NCBI GenBank assembly: GCA_903933395.1
Contig: CAIZKA010000364.1
Location: forward strand, 1-5,066
DNA: 5,066 nt
Reading direction: 5' to 3'
Source: an uncultured beta proteobacterium
GTDB lineage: Bacteria; Pseudomonadota; Gammaproteobacteria; Burkholderiales; Rhodocyclaceae
Below the pieces are notes generated by a model. That model was not told the origin of the DNA and did no database searches. It saw only the letters and a list, made by a program, of their open reading frames with translations. The position numbers and the translations under genes were made by a program. Positions 4,471 through 5,066 of the stretch are shown here, in pieces; the stretch's first letter is position 1; the number at the start of each line of letters is the position of its first letter.

Positions 4471-4514
4471 AAATGCCGTATTAGATGCCAATTCTAGCAT
4501 CTAATACGGCATTT
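4471..4514 (-). terminator. Perfect 18-bp inverted repeat: tyrS terminator and/or operator of the RelE operon
   Basis: AAATGCCGTATTAGATGC (4471-4488) is perfectly repeated in inverse orientation at 4497-4514 around an 8-bp spacer. It begins 13 nt after the tyrS stop. On the minus strand the stem ends in ATTTTT before AATGCG, so it can serve as an intrinsic terminator for tyrS. The stem is unusually long and AT-containing for one, and it is 35 bp upstream of the antitoxin ATG, where the operon promoter must lie unless transcription reads through from tyrS. A TTGGCA (4491-4486) within it resembles a -35, but no good -10 follows at proper spacing. A smaller palindrome, GCATT-AAA-AATGC (4464-4476), overlaps its edge. 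Confidence 0.7.
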
Positions 4515-4527
4515 CAGCACTCCGCCT

Positions 4528-5066
4528 TCAGCTCAGCGTGACGCGGGCAAATTTTCGCTTGCCGACCTGCAATACGACGCAGTCTCCGGCGCTCAGCGCC
4601 GTGTTGCGGTCGCCGACTTTCTCGCCATTGATGCGCACCCCGCCGCCCTCGATCATGCGCAGCGCGTCCGAAGTGCTCGGCGTCAGGCCCGCGGCCTTGA
4701 GGACCTGGGCCAGCGAGCCGGCCGGGACGCTGATTTCGGGCATGTCGTCGGGCAGGACGCCACGCTGAAAACGCGCCTCGAATTCGGCCAGCGCCGCGTC
4801 CGCATCCCTGGTCGAATGAAAGCGGGCGACGATCTCCTGCCCCAGCAGCACCTTGACGTCGCGCGGATTGCGCCCCTCGGCCACTTCGCGCTTGAAGCGG
4901 GCGATTTCGTCGTTGCCGCGAAACGACAGCAGTTCGTAGTAGCGCCACATTAGTTCATCCGAGACCGACATCAGCTTGCCGAAAATCTCGGTGGGCGACT
5001 CGGCGATGCCGATGTAATTGCCCAGCGATTTCGACATCTTGTTGACGCCGTCGAGGCCCTCCAGCA
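4528..5066 (-). CDS. tyrS: Tyrosyl-tRNA synthetase, C-terminal part (5' end outside the window)
   Basis: The visible 179 residues are the end of TyrRS, the class I enzyme that charges tRNA-Tyr. Reading in from the edge, LEGLDGVNKMSKSLGNYIGI contains the KMSKS loop that binds ATP during tyrosine activation, followed by the anticodon-side helical region (SPTEIFGKLMSVSDELMWRYYELL). The last 65 or so residues (from VPAGSLAQVLKAAGL to GKRKFARVTLS) are an S4-type RNA-binding domain with the motif DALRMIEGGGVRINGEKV. The ATG at 5037 is the Met of KMSKS, not a start. Nothing suggests damage; the Rossmann-fold N-terminus with the HIGH motif lies beyond 5066. This is a core gene and marks the right boundary of the toxin-antitoxin region. 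Confidence 0.98.
   Translation of the reverse strand, partial: LEGLDGVNKMSKSLGNYIGIAESPTEIFGKLMSVSDELMWRYYELLSFRGNDEIARFKREVAEGRNPRDVKVLLGQEIVARFHSTRDADAALAEFEARFQRGVLPDDMPEISVPAGSLAQVLKAAGLTPSTSDALRMIEGGGVRINGEKVGDRNTALSAGDCVVLQVGKRKFARVTLS

Noticed and set aside
4514..4948. Second minus-strand frame within tyrS
   Set aside because: Arg/Gly-rich out-of-frame translation of the tyrS coding sequence.

Overview
The window looks like a chromosomal segment of a GC-rich betaproteobacterium, possibly Rhodocyclales. This rests on two housekeeping-type genes at its ends: a 16-stranded Gram-negative porin of the Burkholderia/Neisseria type (N-terminus with the mature start NVTIYGRVDYGY, terminal Phe) on the left, and the C-terminal part of tyrosyl-tRNA synthetase (tyrS) on the right. 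The genus is an inference; no rRNA or other marker is present.

Layout from left to right. Positions 1-110 hold the possible start of a further minus-strand gene at the extreme edge. Then comes a textbook terminator (111-140, UUCG loop) and the porin (165-1337, minus). A gene-free stretch (1338-1629) carries the porin ribosome-binding site and probable promoter, with an 8-bp direct repeat upstream. Next is a minus-strand operon of a ribbon-helix-helix antitoxin and a PIN-domain toxin (1630-2499). Positions 2500-3200 contain no convincing gene but are rich in structure: the antitoxin promoter region, a roughly 270-bp MITE-like element with 19-bp perfect terminal inverted repeats flanked by TA, an inverted pair of REP-like palindromes, a decayed tandem duplication and a good promoter for the next operon. 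A second toxin-antitoxin operon follows on the plus strand (RHH antitoxin 3201-3443, MazF/PemK toxin 3427-3780). It converges on a third, minus-strand one (RelE/StbE toxin 3895-4200, Phd/YefM-StbD antitoxin 4190-4435). A perfect 18-bp inverted repeat (4471-4514) separates this from the 3' end of tyrS (4528 to the right edge).

Three unrelated type II toxin-antitoxin pairs thus sit side by side in about 2.8 kb between two core-type genes. Each has its antitoxin first and its toxin overlapping or within 12 nt, so each is a self-contained, translationally coupled and probably autoregulated module: PIN RNase, MazF-type mRNA interferase and ribosome-dependent RelE. With the MITE and REP-like repeats between them, the region reads as an insertion-tolerant spot that has gathered small selfish modules. 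I did not find a convincing new multi-gene system. The most notable items are the MITE, the inverted REP pair, the PIN/RHH pair with its unusually long partners, and the palindrome at the tyrS/antitoxin junction.
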